From positions 124,001 to 188,000 of the forward strand of contig JAWKYW010000003.1 in NCBI GenBank assembly GCA_041396245.1: a DNA stretch of 64,000 nucleotides. Direction: 5' to 3'. Below are positions 1-9,519 of the stretch, piece after piece. Position numbers and translations under genes: made by a program. This stretch comes from Desulfobacillus sp041396245 (lineage in GTDB: Bacteria > Pseudomonadota > Gammaproteobacteria > Burkholderiales > Rhodocyclaceae). The notes below the pieces were generated by a model. The model was not told where the DNA came from, made no database searches, and saw only the letters and a program-made list of their open reading frames with translations. The first letter of the stretch is position 1. Each line of letters starts with the position of its first letter.

Positions 1-507
1 GACGACACGCTGAACACGGAATGGCGTCGCGCCTCGCGCGAGTCGCGCGCGCTGTCGCTGCTGATGGTGGACGTCGATTACTTCAAGCCCTACAACGACA
101 CCTACGGCCACCAGGGCGGCGACGACTGCCTGCGCCGCGTGGCGGCGGTCCTGGGCGAAGTGGTCAAGCGCGCCAGCGACGCCGTGGCCCGCTACGGCGG
201 CGAGGAATTCGCCATCCTGCTGCCGGCCACCGAACCGGCCGGCGCCCTCATCGTCGCCGAGCGCATCCGCGCCGCGGTGGCGGCATTGAACCTGCCGCAC
301 AGCGGTTCGAGTGTCGCCGGCCACGTCACCGTCAGCATCGGCGTCGCCAGCACCAACGATACCGCCGACGGCGTGCCGGCCGGCCTCGTCGCCGCCGCCG
401 ACGCCGCCCTCTACCGCGCCAAGCACGAAGGACGCAACCGCGTCGCGCAGGCCCCGCAGGAAGGCGTCGCCCCGTCCCTCAGTCCCGCGCCGCCCGCAGC
501 GCGGTAA
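1..507 (+). CDS. Diguanylate cyclase, GGDEF domain (5' end outside window)
   Basis: This is the C-terminal 168 codons of a GGDEF protein, which makes cyclic di-GMP from two GTP. The frame is open from base 1, so the N-terminal sensor part is missing. Visible are the metal/substrate segment MVDVDYFKPYNDTYGH, the active-site motif GGEEF, and an RxxD inhibitory site (RASD) exactly five residues before it, so the enzyme is probably active and product-inhibited. The closing helix DAALYRAKHEGRNRV is typical. A proline/alanine-rich tail follows. Its last 29 bases overlap the end of the convergent MFS gene. Family assignment is certain; the signal sensed is unknown. Confidence 0.93.
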   Translation, partial: DDTLNTEWRRASRESRALSLLMVDVDYFKPYNDTYGHQGGDDCLRRVAAVLGEVVKRASDAVARYGGEEFAILLPATEPAGALIVAERIRAAVAALNLPHSGSSVAGHVTVSIGVASTNDTADGVPAGLVAAADAALYRAKHEGRNRVAQAPQEGVAPSLSPAPPAAR

Positions 508-1735
508 GGATCGCCGCACCCTGCAGCAGCGCCACGCCGACCAGCACGGCATTGAAGCGGCCGGCGTCCATGAGCGGGCCGAATACCAGCGGCGACAGCG
601 CCAGCCCGAGATCCAGTCCGGAATAGACGAAGCCATAGACGCGGCCGTAGGCCCGCTGGCCGAAGCGCGCCGTCGCGGCGCGGCGCACCAGCAGATCGCG
701 CGAGGGGCCGGCGATGCCGCCAAAGAAGCCCATCGCCGCCATCGCCGGCAGCATGGCCCAGGCCGGCAGCACGCCGGCGGCGATGACGGCGGCCACCAGC
801 GCCGCCGCCCCGAGCGCCACGGCGATCAACCCTTCGTGCGGGGCGCCGCGTCCCGCCAGCACCCCGCCGGCGGCAATCCCGGCCGCGCCGCCGAGCAGGA
901 ACGCCGTCAACGTCGTCGCCGCCGCCGCCAGCGTCAGGCCGTACAGCGCGTGCATCAGCGGCGTGGCGTAGTTCTGCAGCGCGCCGAAGGCCATCGTCAC
1001 CAGCAGGAAGAAGGCGAAGCACAGCCACACGGTCGACACGCCGAGGAATCCGAACATCGGCGCCGTCCCGCCGGGACTGACTTTTGCGCCGGGCGCGGCC
1101 TTTTCGGCTTTCGCATCCTGCGCATCCTTCGCGTCCTTTGCGCTGTCGCCGTCCAGGGCCGTGGCCTCGCGGCCGAACCAGACCACGATCCAGGCCAGCG
1201 CGCCGAGCGCCGCCGCGCCCAGCGCCGCCGTCCGCCAGCCCGCCGCTGCGGCGATGCCGGCGAGGAACACCGGCGCGATCGCCCAGCCGAGGTTGCCCGC
1301 CAGGCCATGCACGGAAAACGCCTGGCCGAGCCGCGCCGTCGCCACCTTGCGATTGAGCACCGTGAAGTCGGCCGGATGGAAGACGCTGTTGCCCAGCCCG
1401 GCCAAAGCACCGACCGCGAGCAGCGCGGCATAGCTGTTCGCCGCGGCGAGCAGCAGCGCGGCAAGCACGAAGCAGGCGATGCCGGCCAGCAGCACGCGCC
1501 GCGGCCCGACACGGTCCACCACGAAGCCGGACAGCGCCTGCCCCACCCCCGACACCACGAAGAAGGCCGTCATCATCGCCCCGGCCTGGGTGAAGCTGAG
1601 GCCGAACTCCGGCATCAGCCAGGGAAACAGCGGCGGCAGCAGCAGGTGGAAGAAATGCGAGACGGCGTGGGCGAAGCCGATCAGCAGCACGGCCTGGCGA
1701 CCGGTGCGCTCGAAAACAGGAACGGAAGCATTCAT
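479..1735 (-). CDS. MFS transporter, fosmidomycin-resistance-like
   Basis: A 418-residue major facilitator protein with about 12 hydrophobic segments, so an inner-membrane secondary transporter. The first half has the loop DRVGPRRVLLAG typical of MFS loop 2-3, and the segment GLGNSVFHPADFTVLN resembles the Fsr/fosmidomycin-resistance subgroup; the substrate cannot be inferred. The central cytoplasmic loop (about residues 197-227) is unusual: it consists of AKD/AQD tripeptide repeats followed by KVSPGG, and both parts match non-coding repeat families found elsewhere in this window. The gene is convergent with the diguanylate cyclase and divergent from the AraC-type regulator. Confidence 0.85.
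   Translation of the reverse strand: MNASVPVFERTGRQAVLLIGFAHAVSHFFHLLLPPLFPWLMPEFGLSFTQAGAMMTAFFVVSGVGQALSGFVVDRVGPRRVLLAGIACFVLAALLLAAANSYAALLAVGALAGLGNSVFHPADFTVLNRKVATARLGQAFSVHGLAGNLGWAIAPVFLAGIAAAAGWRTAALGAAALGALAWIVVWFGREATALDGDSAKDAKDAQDAKAEKAAPGAKVSPGGTAPMFGFLGVSTVWLCFAFFLLVTMAFGALQNYATPLMHALYGLTLAAAATTLTAFLLGGAAGIAAGGVLAGRGAPHEGLIAVALGAAALVAAVIAAGVLPAWAMLPAMAAMGFFGGIAGPSRDLLVRRAATARFGQRAYGRVYGFVYSGLDLGLALSPLVFGPLMDAGRFNAVLVGVALLQGAAILTALRAARD
1102..1143 (-). repeat. Coding copy of the 9-bp-period repeat in the MFS loop
   Basis: On the plus strand this stretch reads as successive units such as TCCTGCGCA, TCCTTCGCG and TCCTTTGCG, the same 9-base period as the non-coding hairpin repeats near 17.7, 20.6 and 45.2 kb. 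Nine bases equal three codons, so it encodes AKD-AKD-AQD-AK without shifting the frame. It lies in the variable loop between the two halves of the transporter. Confidence 0.6.
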
Positions 1736-1873
1736 GGATTAACTCGTTTAGGCCTTTATTATTGCATTTCCGACTGGCTTGCCGAAGAATGCCGGAGTCG
1801 GCGGCACGGGATCGGGCGCTACCCGCGGGACCCGGATCGAACGCAACGGCGCGGCACACTCGGGAGGAAAGGC

Positions 1874-2812
1874 ATGGAACAGACGTTCGGCGTGGCACGC
1901 CTGCGCACGCGCAGCATCGACCGCTTTCAGGCAGGCGTGCACGAGAACTTCCTGCCCCTCGAATTCGCCGCGCCGCGCAGCGACGTCTTCCTCGCCACGC
2001 TCACGGCGCGTCAGCTCGGCGCCGCCCAGATCGCACTGGTCAGCGCCGACGCCCATCGCGTCAGGCGCACGCGCGTCCTGGCCGAACGTTCGGAACAGGG
2101 CTACGTCAAGCTGTTCTGGCAGATCGCCGGGGCCAGCCGCATCGCCCAGGCCGGCCGCAGCGGCGAACTGCAGCCGGGCAACTGGACCTTCTACGACACC
2201 GCCCGGTCGTACGAAATCGAATCCTCCGATGCCAGCCGTTTCGCCGTGATGCTCATGCCGCAGTCCCTCTGCCGGAACTGGAGCAGTCCCGCCTTCGAGC
2301 GCACCGGGCTATCCTTCCGTTCCAGCGGCGCCTCCCGCGTCGCCCTTGCCTCGGTGATGACCGCCCTGCGCGACCCCGAGGGCTACGACGCCGTGGCGGC
2401 GGATACGGTCGTCGCCTCGATTTCCTCGCTGATGCTCGCCGCGCTCAGGTCCGAGTCGGAAGCCGAAACGCTCACCCCCCTGCAGGTCCAGTTGAACCGG
2501 GCGCAGCACTTCATCTGCAACAGCATCGACAATCCCGAACTGTCTCCTGACGATGTGGCCAGCGCGCTGTGCGTTTCGCGACGGACGCTCTACGACTGGT
2601 TCGCCCGCAGCGGCCAGTCCCCCTTCGCCTTCATCCAGCAGACGCGCCTCGAACGCTGCCGCCAGGCGCTGATCGATCCGGAAGGACGCAACCGCACCAT
2701 CACCCGCATCGCCTTCGACAACGGCTTCAGCGACATGGCGCACTTCAGCCGCCTGTTCAAGGCCACTTACGGCGCCGGCCCGCGCGACTATCGCAAGCGC
2801 TTCCTCGGCTGA
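1874..2812 (+). CDS. AraC-family transcriptional regulator
   Basis: A 312-residue regulator. The start ATG follows a good ribosome site (GGAGGAAA, 1863-1870); the frame is open further upstream but shows no regulator sequence there. Residues 1-200 form a beta-rich ligand domain of the AraC_binding_2/FeaR kind. The C-terminal 100 residues contain two helix-turn-helix motifs: the first around DDVASALCVSRRTLYDWF, the second around ITRIAFDNGFSDMAHFSRLF, followed by the usual YGAGPRDYR. It lies directly upstream of the ABC transporter/alcohol oxidation genes on the same strand and probably controls them in response to an alcohol or acid; that link is inferred from position only. Confidence 0.9.
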   Translation: MEQTFGVARLRTRSIDRFQAGVHENFLPLEFAAPRSDVFLATLTARQLGAAQIALVSADAHRVRRTRVLAERSEQGYVKLFWQIAGASRIAQAGRSGELQPGNWTFYDTARSYEIESSDASRFAVMLMPQSLCRNWSSPAFERTGLSFRSSGASRVALASVMTALRDPEGYDAVAADTVVASISSLMLAALRSESEAETLTPLQVQLNRAQHFICNSIDNPELSPDDVASALCVSRRTLYDWFARSGQSPFAFIQQTRLERCRQALIDPEGRNRTITRIAFDNGFSDMAHFSRLFKATYGAGPRDYRKRFLG

Positions 2813-2922
2813 AGCGCTCCTTTCGCACCGTAGGTCAAGTTTCCCGCACCCAGCGCCAAGCCGGACCGCCCCCTCTGGGGCACGATGCCCTCCGCCGCCG
2901 GACTTTGTCCGCGGCCGGGAAA

Positions 2923-2940
2923 GGCGCCGCTCACGGCGCC
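2923..2940. other. GC-rich hairpin upstream of the ABC operon
   Basis: A perfect 7-bp inverted repeat (GGCGCCG, loop CTCA, CGGCGCC) sits 30 bases before the substrate-binding protein start. There is no T-run, so it is not a standard terminator; it could be a leader structure or chance. Confidence 0.3.
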
Positions 2941-2970
2941 TCCGTCCTACAACGACCAGAGGAGGCGACA

Positions 2971-4224
2971 TTGAACCCATTCCATCCACGCGGCACGGCC
3001 GCCTGCGTTGCGGCCGCGCTGCTTTTCGCCGCCGGCGCCGCCGCGGCTGACACCCTCAAGATCGGCTACATCAGCCCGCTCACCGGCAGCCACGCCGAGT
3101 TCTCGGAAACCGATCCGTTCGTGCTGAAGAAAATGAAGGCCCTGCTCAAGTCCGGGCTGACCATCGCCGGCAAGAAGTACGACGTAAAAATCATCGAGAA
3201 GGACAGCCAGTCGAGCACCGACCGCGCGAGCAACCTCGCCGCGCAACTGATCCTCAAGGACAAGGTCGACCTGCTGCTGGTGCAGGACAGCCTGAGCTCG
3301 ATCACCGCTGCCGACCAGGCCGAACTGCATGGCGTGCCGGCCGTGTCGACAATGATGCCGTGGCAGGCCTGGATGTTCCCGCGCAAGGGCGATCCCAAGG
3401 TCGGCTTCGAGTGGACCTATCATTTCTTCTGGGGACTGGAGGATGTCATTGCGGCCTACGTCGACATCTGGACCTCGGTGCCGACCAACAAAACCGTCGG
3501 CGCCATCTATTCCAAGGATCCCGGCGGCGAGGCCTTCGGCAGCGAGGAGTTCGGCATCCCGGCAGCACTCAAGAAAATCGGCTTCAAGGAAGTCAAGACC
3601 GGTTTCTTCCAGGAAGGGGCCGCCGACTTCTCCCCGCAGATCGGCAAGTTCAAGGCCGAACAGGTCGACATCGTTACGGGCCATTCCCACGTGCCAGACT
3701 TCACCACCTTCTGGAGCCAGACCGGACAACAGAAGTTCAAGCCGAAGGTCGTTACCATGGCGGCTGCCCTGCTCTTTCCCTCCGGCCTGAAGGCGCTCGG
3801 CGACCGCGGCGATGGCCTTACCACCGAAGTATGGTGGACGCCCGGCTTCCCCTACAAATCCTCGCTCACCGGCCAGACGGCGAAGGATCTGGCCGCCCAG
3901 TACGAGCGGGAAACCGGCCGGCAATGGACACAGCCGCTCGGCTACGCCCATGCCATCTGGGAGGTCGGCGTCGAGGCGCTCAAGCGCTCCGGCAACCCGC
4001 ACGACCGCCAGGCCGTGCGCAAGGCACTGGCTGCAATGAAGATGGACACCATCGTCGGCACAGTGAACTGGGCCGATACGCCGATCAGGAGCGTCGCCAA
4101 GACCACCGTCGTCGGCGGCCAGTGGCGCGCCGGCAAGGGCAAACACAAATACGATCTGCTCATCACCAACAACGCCTCCGCACCGAACATCCCGGTGCAG
4201 GACAAGGTGAAGCTGCTCGACTAG
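2971..4224 (+). CDS. ABC transporter periplasmic substrate-binding protein (LivJ/K-like)
   Basis: A 417-residue periplasmic binding protein of the branched-chain amino acid/amide type (peripla_BP_6). I place the start at TTG 2971, preceded by AGAGGAGG (2958-2965), which gives a signal peptide with hydrophobic core and a cleavage site near AAAA-DTLKIGY. The mature N-terminus LKIGYISPLTGSHAEF is characteristic. It would deliver substrate to the permeases and ATPases encoded immediately downstream. Neighbouring PQQ alcohol and aldehyde dehydrogenases suggest an aromatic or short-chain acid/alcohol rather than an amino acid, but the sequence does not show the ligand. Confidence 0.92.
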   Translation: MNPFHPRGTAACVAAALLFAAGAAAADTLKIGYISPLTGSHAEFSETDPFVLKKMKALLKSGLTIAGKKYDVKIIEKDSQSSTDRASNLAAQLILKDKVDLLLVQDSLSSITAADQAELHGVPAVSTMMPWQAWMFPRKGDPKVGFEWTYHFFWGLEDVIAAYVDIWTSVPTNKTVGAIYSKDPGGEAFGSEEFGIPAALKKIGFKEVKTGFFQEGAADFSPQIGKFKAEQVDIVTGHSHVPDFTTFWSQTGQQKFKPKVVTMAAALLFPSGLKALGDRGDGLTTEVWWTPGFPYKSSLTGQTAKDLAAQYERETGRQWTQPLGYAHAIWEVGVEALKRSGNPHDRQAVRKALAAMKMDTIVGTVNWADTPIRSVAKTTVVGGQWRAGKGKHKYDLLITNNASAPNIPVQDKVKLLD

Positions 4225-4269
4225 CCACCCTGCCCACGCCGCGGCCGCAAGGCCGCGGCGGCGTCGGCC

Positions 4270-4981
<712 letters not shown>

Positions 4982-4995
<14 letters not shown>

Positions 4996-5689
4996 GCTCG
5001 AGCGCCTGCGCGCCGGCTACGGGCCGATCACGGCCCTGTTCGATATCGACCTCGCGCTCGAAGAGGGCGAAACACTGGCCCTCATCGGCGCCAACGGCGC
5101 CGGCAAGACCACCCTCCTTCGCGCAGTCACGGGCCTCAACCGCGCTGCCGCCGGCGCCATCCGCCTGCAGGGCGCACCGATTCACGGCCTGCCCGTCCAC
5201 ACCATCGCCGCCCGGGGCATCGCCCTGGTACCGGAAGGCCGCCGCCTGTTTCCTTCCCTCAGTGTCGAGGAGAACCTGAGGATGGGTACCTGCGGCGGCC
5301 GGCGCGGGCCGTGGACCCTGGAGCGCATCTACAGCCTCTTTCCCGTCCTGCGGGAGCGGCGCACCCAGCTCGCCAACCTGCTCTCCGGCGGCCAGCAACA
5401 AATGGTCGCCGTCGGCCGCGCCCTGATGGCCAACCCGCAGTTGCTGCTGTGCGACGAACTCTCGCTCGGGCTCGCTCCGGCGGTGGTGAAGGACATCTAC
5501 CGTACGCTGGCCGGTGTCGCCACCGAGGGCGTCAGCCTGGTCATCGTCGAACAGGATGTCGCTCAGGCGATCCAGGCCAGCGACCGCTATCTTTGCATGC
5601 GCGAGGGCCGCATCGTGCTGGGCGGTACACGGGCCGAAGCCGACCGTGCCGCCATCGCCCGCGCCTATTTCGGGAGCGCGCCCCAATGA
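4982..5689 (+). CDS. ABC transporter ATP-binding protein (LivF-type)
   Basis: A 235-residue ATPase that pairs with the preceding LivG-type subunit. Walker A is GANGAGKT, the signature is canonical (LLSGGQQQM), and Walker B is LLLCDELSLGLAP. The ATG at 4982 lies within the last codons of the upstream gene and agrees with family length; an open frame continuing upstream is not conserved. Its stop overlaps the permease start in an ATGA arrangement. Confidence 0.93.
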
Positions 5690-6558
5690 TCGAGTGGCTC
5701 GACACCCTGATCCAGGGAATCCTTCTCGGCGGCTTTTTTGCGCTGTCCGGTCTCGGCCTGTCGCTGAGTTTCGGCATCCTGCGCATCGTCAACATCGCTC
5801 ACGGCGACTTCCTCGTCGTCGCCGCCTATCTCGGCGTCGCGACGGTGACGACGAGCGGGGTCGGACCGCTGACGGCAATTCTCATGGTGGTGCCGGCAAT
5901 GGGGCTGCTGGGCTACCTGCTCCAGCGCGGCCTGCTCAACCGCGCCATCGGCACCAGCGAACTGACGCCGCTGCTGATCACCTTCGGCCTGTCGATCATC
6001 CTGCACAACCTGCTGCAGGAAATCGCCTCGGCCGACTACCAGAGCCTCGACGCAGGCCTCGTCGAGACCGCCAGCCTGGCGCTCGGCCCAATCCAGGTCG
6101 GCTGGTTGCCGGTGGGCATTCTCGCCGCCGCCCTCGCCGTGTATGCCGCACTCGATCTCCTGATGGCACGCACGCGCTTCGGCCGGATCGTGCGCGCCAC
6201 GGTCGACGACCCTGAAACCACGGCACTGATGGGGGTGGACACGCGCCGCATCTACGCCCTCGGCATGGCGCTGTCGATGGCCATCGTCGGCTTCTCCGGA
6301 ATGCTCTACGGCATCAAGTCCTCGTTCAACCCGCAGGCCGGCGGCAGCCAGCTGCTGTTCGCCTTCGAGGCGGTCATCATCGGCGGCATGGGTTCGATCT
6401 GGGGCACGCTGGCCGGCGGCATGGCGCTGGGCATCGCCCAGACGGTCGGCTACAAGCTGCATGCCGGCTGGGGCGCCTTCGCCGGGCACGTGGTGTTCTT
6501 CGCTTTCCTGCTCCTGCGCCCGTCAGGACTCTTTGCGCGCGGAAACGGCCATGGCTGA
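5686..6558 (+). CDS. ABC transporter permease (LivH-type)
   Basis: A 290-residue inner-membrane permease with about eight hydrophobic segments. It begins MIEWLDTLIQGILLGGFFAL, like LivH proteins, and contains the EAA-like loop with the ending VIIGGMGSIWGTLAGG that contacts the ATPase. The start overlaps the previous stop by four bases; the end overlaps the LivM-type gene by eight. It forms the channel with the next gene. Confidence 0.93.
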   Translation: MIEWLDTLIQGILLGGFFALSGLGLSLSFGILRIVNIAHGDFLVVAAYLGVATVTTSGVGPLTAILMVVPAMGLLGYLLQRGLLNRAIGTSELTPLLITFGLSIILHNLLQEIASADYQSLDAGLVETASLALGPIQVGWLPVGILAAALAVYAALDLLMARTRFGRIVRATVDDPETTALMGVDTRRIYALGMALSMAIVGFSGMLYGIKSSFNPQAGGSQLLFAFEAVIIGGMGSIWGTLAGGMALGIAQTVGYKLHAGWGAFAGHVVFFAFLLLRPSGLFARGNGHG

Positions 6559-7588
6559 AGCGATGCACCCGTCCGCCCGGCCGCACTGGCGGCATGCCAG
6601 GCCGCTCGCCGGTCCGGCACTCTTCGGCCTGGCGGCAGCCGTCCTGGCGCTCGCCCCCTGGTACGGCAGTGCCGACACGCTGCGCCTGCTGGTGGAATTC
6701 TTCGCCCTGGTGGCGATGGCGCAGGCCTGGAACCTCCTGGCCGGCTACACCGGCTTCGTCTCGGTCGGTCAACAGGCCTTCGTCGGCATCGGGGCCTATG
6801 CCCTGTTCGCCATCGCCATCCATGCCGGCGTACACCCCTTCCCGGCGGTCCTGCTCGGCGGCGCCGCCGCGGCGCTCGCCGGCGCGCTGGCAGCCCCGGC
6901 GCTCTTCCGCCTGCGCGGCCCGCACTTCGCCATCGGCACCTGGGTTCTGGCGGAACTGTGCCGCATCGCGGTCGGCAACACCGACTGGCTGGGCGGCGCC
7001 AGCGGCCTGACCCTGGCGCGCGTGCTGCGCAGCGTCCCGGCCGAGACCCGCGCCCATGGCATTTACTGGATCGCACTCGGCCTAGCGGCGTTCAGCATTG
7101 CCGCAATCTACCTGCTGCTGCGATCGCGCTCCGGCCTGGCCGTGCGAACGGTGCGGGACAACGAGTCGAGCGCGCAGAGCGTCGGCATCGACGTCGGCCG
7201 CGTCAAATTCGCCGTGTATGTCTTCGCCGCCTTCCTCACCGGCTGCGCCGGCGCGGTGGCCTACCTCAATACCATGTTCGTCAGCGCCGATGCCGCCTTC
7301 ACCGTGGACTGGGTGGCGCTCATGATCTTCGTCGTCATCATCGGCGGCATCGGCACCATCGAGGGGCCGATCCTCGGCGCCCTGATCTACTTCGTGCTGC
7401 GTGAATGGCTGGCCGATTACGGTACCTGGTACGTCATCACCCTCGGCCTGATCGCCATCGCCGCAATGCTGTTCGCGCCGCAAGGCCTGTGGGGGCTCGC
7501 CGCCGGCCGCTTCGGCCTGCGCCTGCTCCCCGCCGACACCCGACTGGTTCCCGATTCCGCGCCGGAGGAAAAGCCCCATGTCCCGTAA
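6551..7588 (+). CDS. ABC transporter permease (LivM-type)
   Basis: A 345-residue permease, the second channel subunit. The start ATG 6551 lies just before the end of the LivH-type gene. Conserved features are WNLLAGYTGFVSVGQQAF near the N-terminal third and VIIGGIGTIEGPILGAL in the C-terminal loop. About nine hydrophobic segments are visible. It completes a five-component importer and overlaps the following GlcG-like coding region by 11 bases, which ties transport to the oxidation genes. Confidence 0.93.
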   Translation: MAEAMHPSARPHWRHARPLAGPALFGLAAAVLALAPWYGSADTLRLLVEFFALVAMAQAWNLLAGYTGFVSVGQQAFVGIGAYALFAIAIHAGVHPFPAVLLGGAAAALAGALAAPALFRLRGPHFAIGTWVLAELCRIAVGNTDWLGGASGLTLARVLRSVPAETRAHGIYWIALGLAAFSIAAIYLLLRSRSGLAVRTVRDNESSAQSVGIDVGRVKFAVYVFAAFLTGCAGAVAYLNTMFVSADAAFTVDWVALMIFVVIIGGIGTIEGPILGALIYFVLREWLADYGTWYVITLGLIAIAAMLFAPQGLWGLAAGRFGLRLLPADTRLVPDSAPEEKPHVP

Positions 7589-9494
7589 TGACACCGACCC
7601 GGACGGCTGCACGCGAACGGTGCGCGAGCTGACGCTCGACGCCGCCCTCGCCATCGCCCGCGCCGCCCTCGCCGAGGCGCGCCGGTCCGGCCTCAAGGTC
7701 TGTGCCGTCGTGGTCGACCGCGGCGGCAACCTCCTCGCCGCCCTGCGCGACACGGAAGCCCCGCTGCATTGCCTCTCGCTGGCCGAGGACAAGGCCTACA
7801 CCAGCGCCAGTTTCGGCTTTCCGAGCGCCGACTGGCACGACATTCTCGCCGCTTCGCCCTCGCTCGCCCGGGGCCTGCCGCCGCGCCCGCGTTGGGCGCT
7901 GATCGGCGGTGGCCTGCCTATCCGTGCCGGGGGCGAGCGTGTCGGCGGCATCGGCGTCTCCGGCGGCAGTGAGGAACAGGATGCGCAATGCGCCCTGGCC
8001 GGATTGCGCAGCCAGGGTCTTGCGCCGGAACCCGAAGTTCGATCAACCCAGAGGAGGAATACCATGAAAACCTATCTGAACACCATCAACGGTCAGCCGG
8101 CCGGCTCGGACAAGACCTTCGAGTCGATCAACCCTGCCAGCGGCGCGAGCCTGGGCAGCGTGCCGGTATCCACGAAGCAGCAGGTGGCCGAGGCCATTGC
8201 CGCCGCGCGTGCCGCGCAGCCGGCCTGGGCGGCGCGGCCGGACGCCGAGAGGAAGGCCCTCATGATGAAGGTGGCGGAAGCGATCAACAAGAACGCCGAC
8301 TACCTCGCCGATTGGGTCACGCGCGAACAGGGCAAGCCGCTCGGCGGCCTCGGCCCCGACCAGGTGCCGGGCGCGCGCTTCGAAGTGTGGGGTTGCGAAG
8401 TCTGGACCCAGGTGCCGGCCAGCCTCGACCTGCCGGTGGAGCTGGCCTTCGAGGACGACACCCGGCGTGACGAGGTGCACCGCAAGCCCTTCGGCGTGGT
8501 CGCCGCCATCGCGCCGTGGAACTGGCCGCTGCTGATCGCCATCTGGCAGATCATCCCGTCCATTCGCGCCGGCAACACCGTGGTCATCAAGCCTTCCGAA
8601 TACACCTCGATCGGCACGCTCGAGCTGGTGCGCATCATCAGCGAAGTGCTGCCCAAGGGCGTGGTCAACACCGTCAGCGGCCCGGGCGAAGTCGGCGCCT
8701 GGCTCACCGCCGACCCGGGCATCGACAAGATCATGTTCACCGGCTCCGGTCCGACCGGCAAGAAAATCGCCGAGGCGGCGGCGAAGAACATGGTGCCCAC
8801 CACCATGGAACTGGGCGGCAACGACGCCGCCATCATGCTGCCGGATGCCGACCCCAAGGCGATGGCCATGGGACTCTTCTGGGGCGCCTTCATCAACATG
8901 GGCCAGACCTGCGCCTGCGCCAAGCGGCTGTATGTGCCCGAGAACCTGTTCGAGCCGACCGTGCAGGCGCTCAAGGAGCTGGCCGAGATGATGCCGATGG
9001 GCGACGGCCTGCAGGAAGGCATGGTGATGGGCCCGATCCAGAACAAGATGCAGTACGACAAGGTGGTGAATCTGGTCGAGAGCGCCCGGCAGCAGGGCGG
9101 CACCGTCGTCTGCGGCGGCGCGCCCAGGGGCGGCCCCGGCTACTTTTATCCGCTGACGCTGGTGACGGGGCTGAAGGACGGCGACCGCCTGGTCGACGAG
9201 GAGCAGTTCGGCCCGGTGCTGCCGATCATCAAGTACCGCGACGTGGAGGAGGCCATCGCCAGCGCCAACCGGCTCGATGCCGGACTGGGCGCCTCGGTCT
9301 GGTCGGCCGACGTCGAGAAGGCGAAGCAGGTGGCCGGCCGCATCCAGGCCGGCACGGTGTGGATCAACCAGCACGGCATGATCCACCCGATGGTGCCCTT
9401 CGGCGGCGTCAAGGGTTCGGGCTACGGCGTGGAGTTCGGGCTCGACGGCCTGAAGTCCGTCACCCGGCCGCAAGTCATCAGTGTGAAGAAATAA
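7578..9494 (+). CDS. GlcG/HbpS-like domain fused in frame to an aldehyde dehydrogenase
   Basis: The frame stays open for 638 codons. Residues 1-155 are a GlcG/HbpS-like domain (AALAEARRSGLKVCAVVVDR, then a C-terminal GGIGVSGG), a small fold often found beside glycolate and PQQ dehydrogenase genes. Residues 163-638 are a complete NAD(P)-dependent aldehyde dehydrogenase: PWNWPLL, the Rossmann region GPGEVGAW, the catalytic glutamate in MELGGND and the catalytic cysteine in GQTCACAKR. A strong internal ribosome site and ATG (8064) precede the dehydrogenase, so the ordinary product may be the 476-residue enzyme alone. The dehydrogenase would oxidise the aldehyde produced by the downstream alcohol dehydrogenase. 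Missing separation of the two genes is odd and could be a real fusion or a lost stop codon. Confidence 0.85.
   Translation: MSRNDTDPDGCTRTVRELTLDAALAIARAALAEARRSGLKVCAVVVDRGGNLLAALRDTEAPLHCLSLAEDKAYTSASFGFPSADWHDILAASPSLARGLPPRPRWALIGGGLPIRAGGERVGGIGVSGGSEEQDAQCALAGLRSQGLAPEPEVRSTQRRNTMKTYLNTINGQPAGSDKTFESINPASGASLGSVPVSTKQQVAEAIAAARAAQPAWAARPDAERKALMMKVAEAINKNADYLADWVTREQGKPLGGLGPDQVPGARFEVWGCEVWTQVPASLDLPVELAFEDDTRRDEVHRKPFGVVAAIAPWNWPLLIAIWQIIPSIRAGNTVVIKPSEYTSIGTLELVRIISEVLPKGVVNTVSGPGEVGAWLTADPGIDKIMFTGSGPTGKKIAEAAAKNMVPTTMELGGNDAAIMLPDADPKAMAMGLFWGAFINMGQTCACAKRLYVPENLFEPTVQALKELAEMMPMGDGLQEGMVMGPIQNKMQYDKVVNLVESARQQGGTVVCGGAPRGGPGYFYPLTLVTGLKDGDRLVDEEQFGPVLPIIKYRDVEEAIASANRLDAGLGASVWSADVEKAKQVAGRIQAGTVWINQHGMIHPMVPFGGVKGSGYGVEFGLDGLKSVTRPQVISVKK
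8051..8066 (+). promoter_or_regulatory. Internal ribosome binding site and start codon of the aldehyde dehydrogenase
   Basis: GAGGAGG at 8051-8057 is spaced six bases from ATG 8064, which begins MKTYLNTINGQPA, the usual N-terminus of this aldehyde dehydrogenase family. It lies inside a longer open frame, so two products (fused and dehydrogenase-only) are possible. Confidence 0.75.
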
Positions 9495-9519
9495 TACCCA
9501 ATCACGAGGAGGAAAACAC

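Noticed and set aside
311..1873. N-terminal extension of the AraC regulator frame
   Set aside because: The extra 520 codons are antisense to the MFS gene and overlap the diguanylate cyclase; the ribosome site and family length support ATG 1874.
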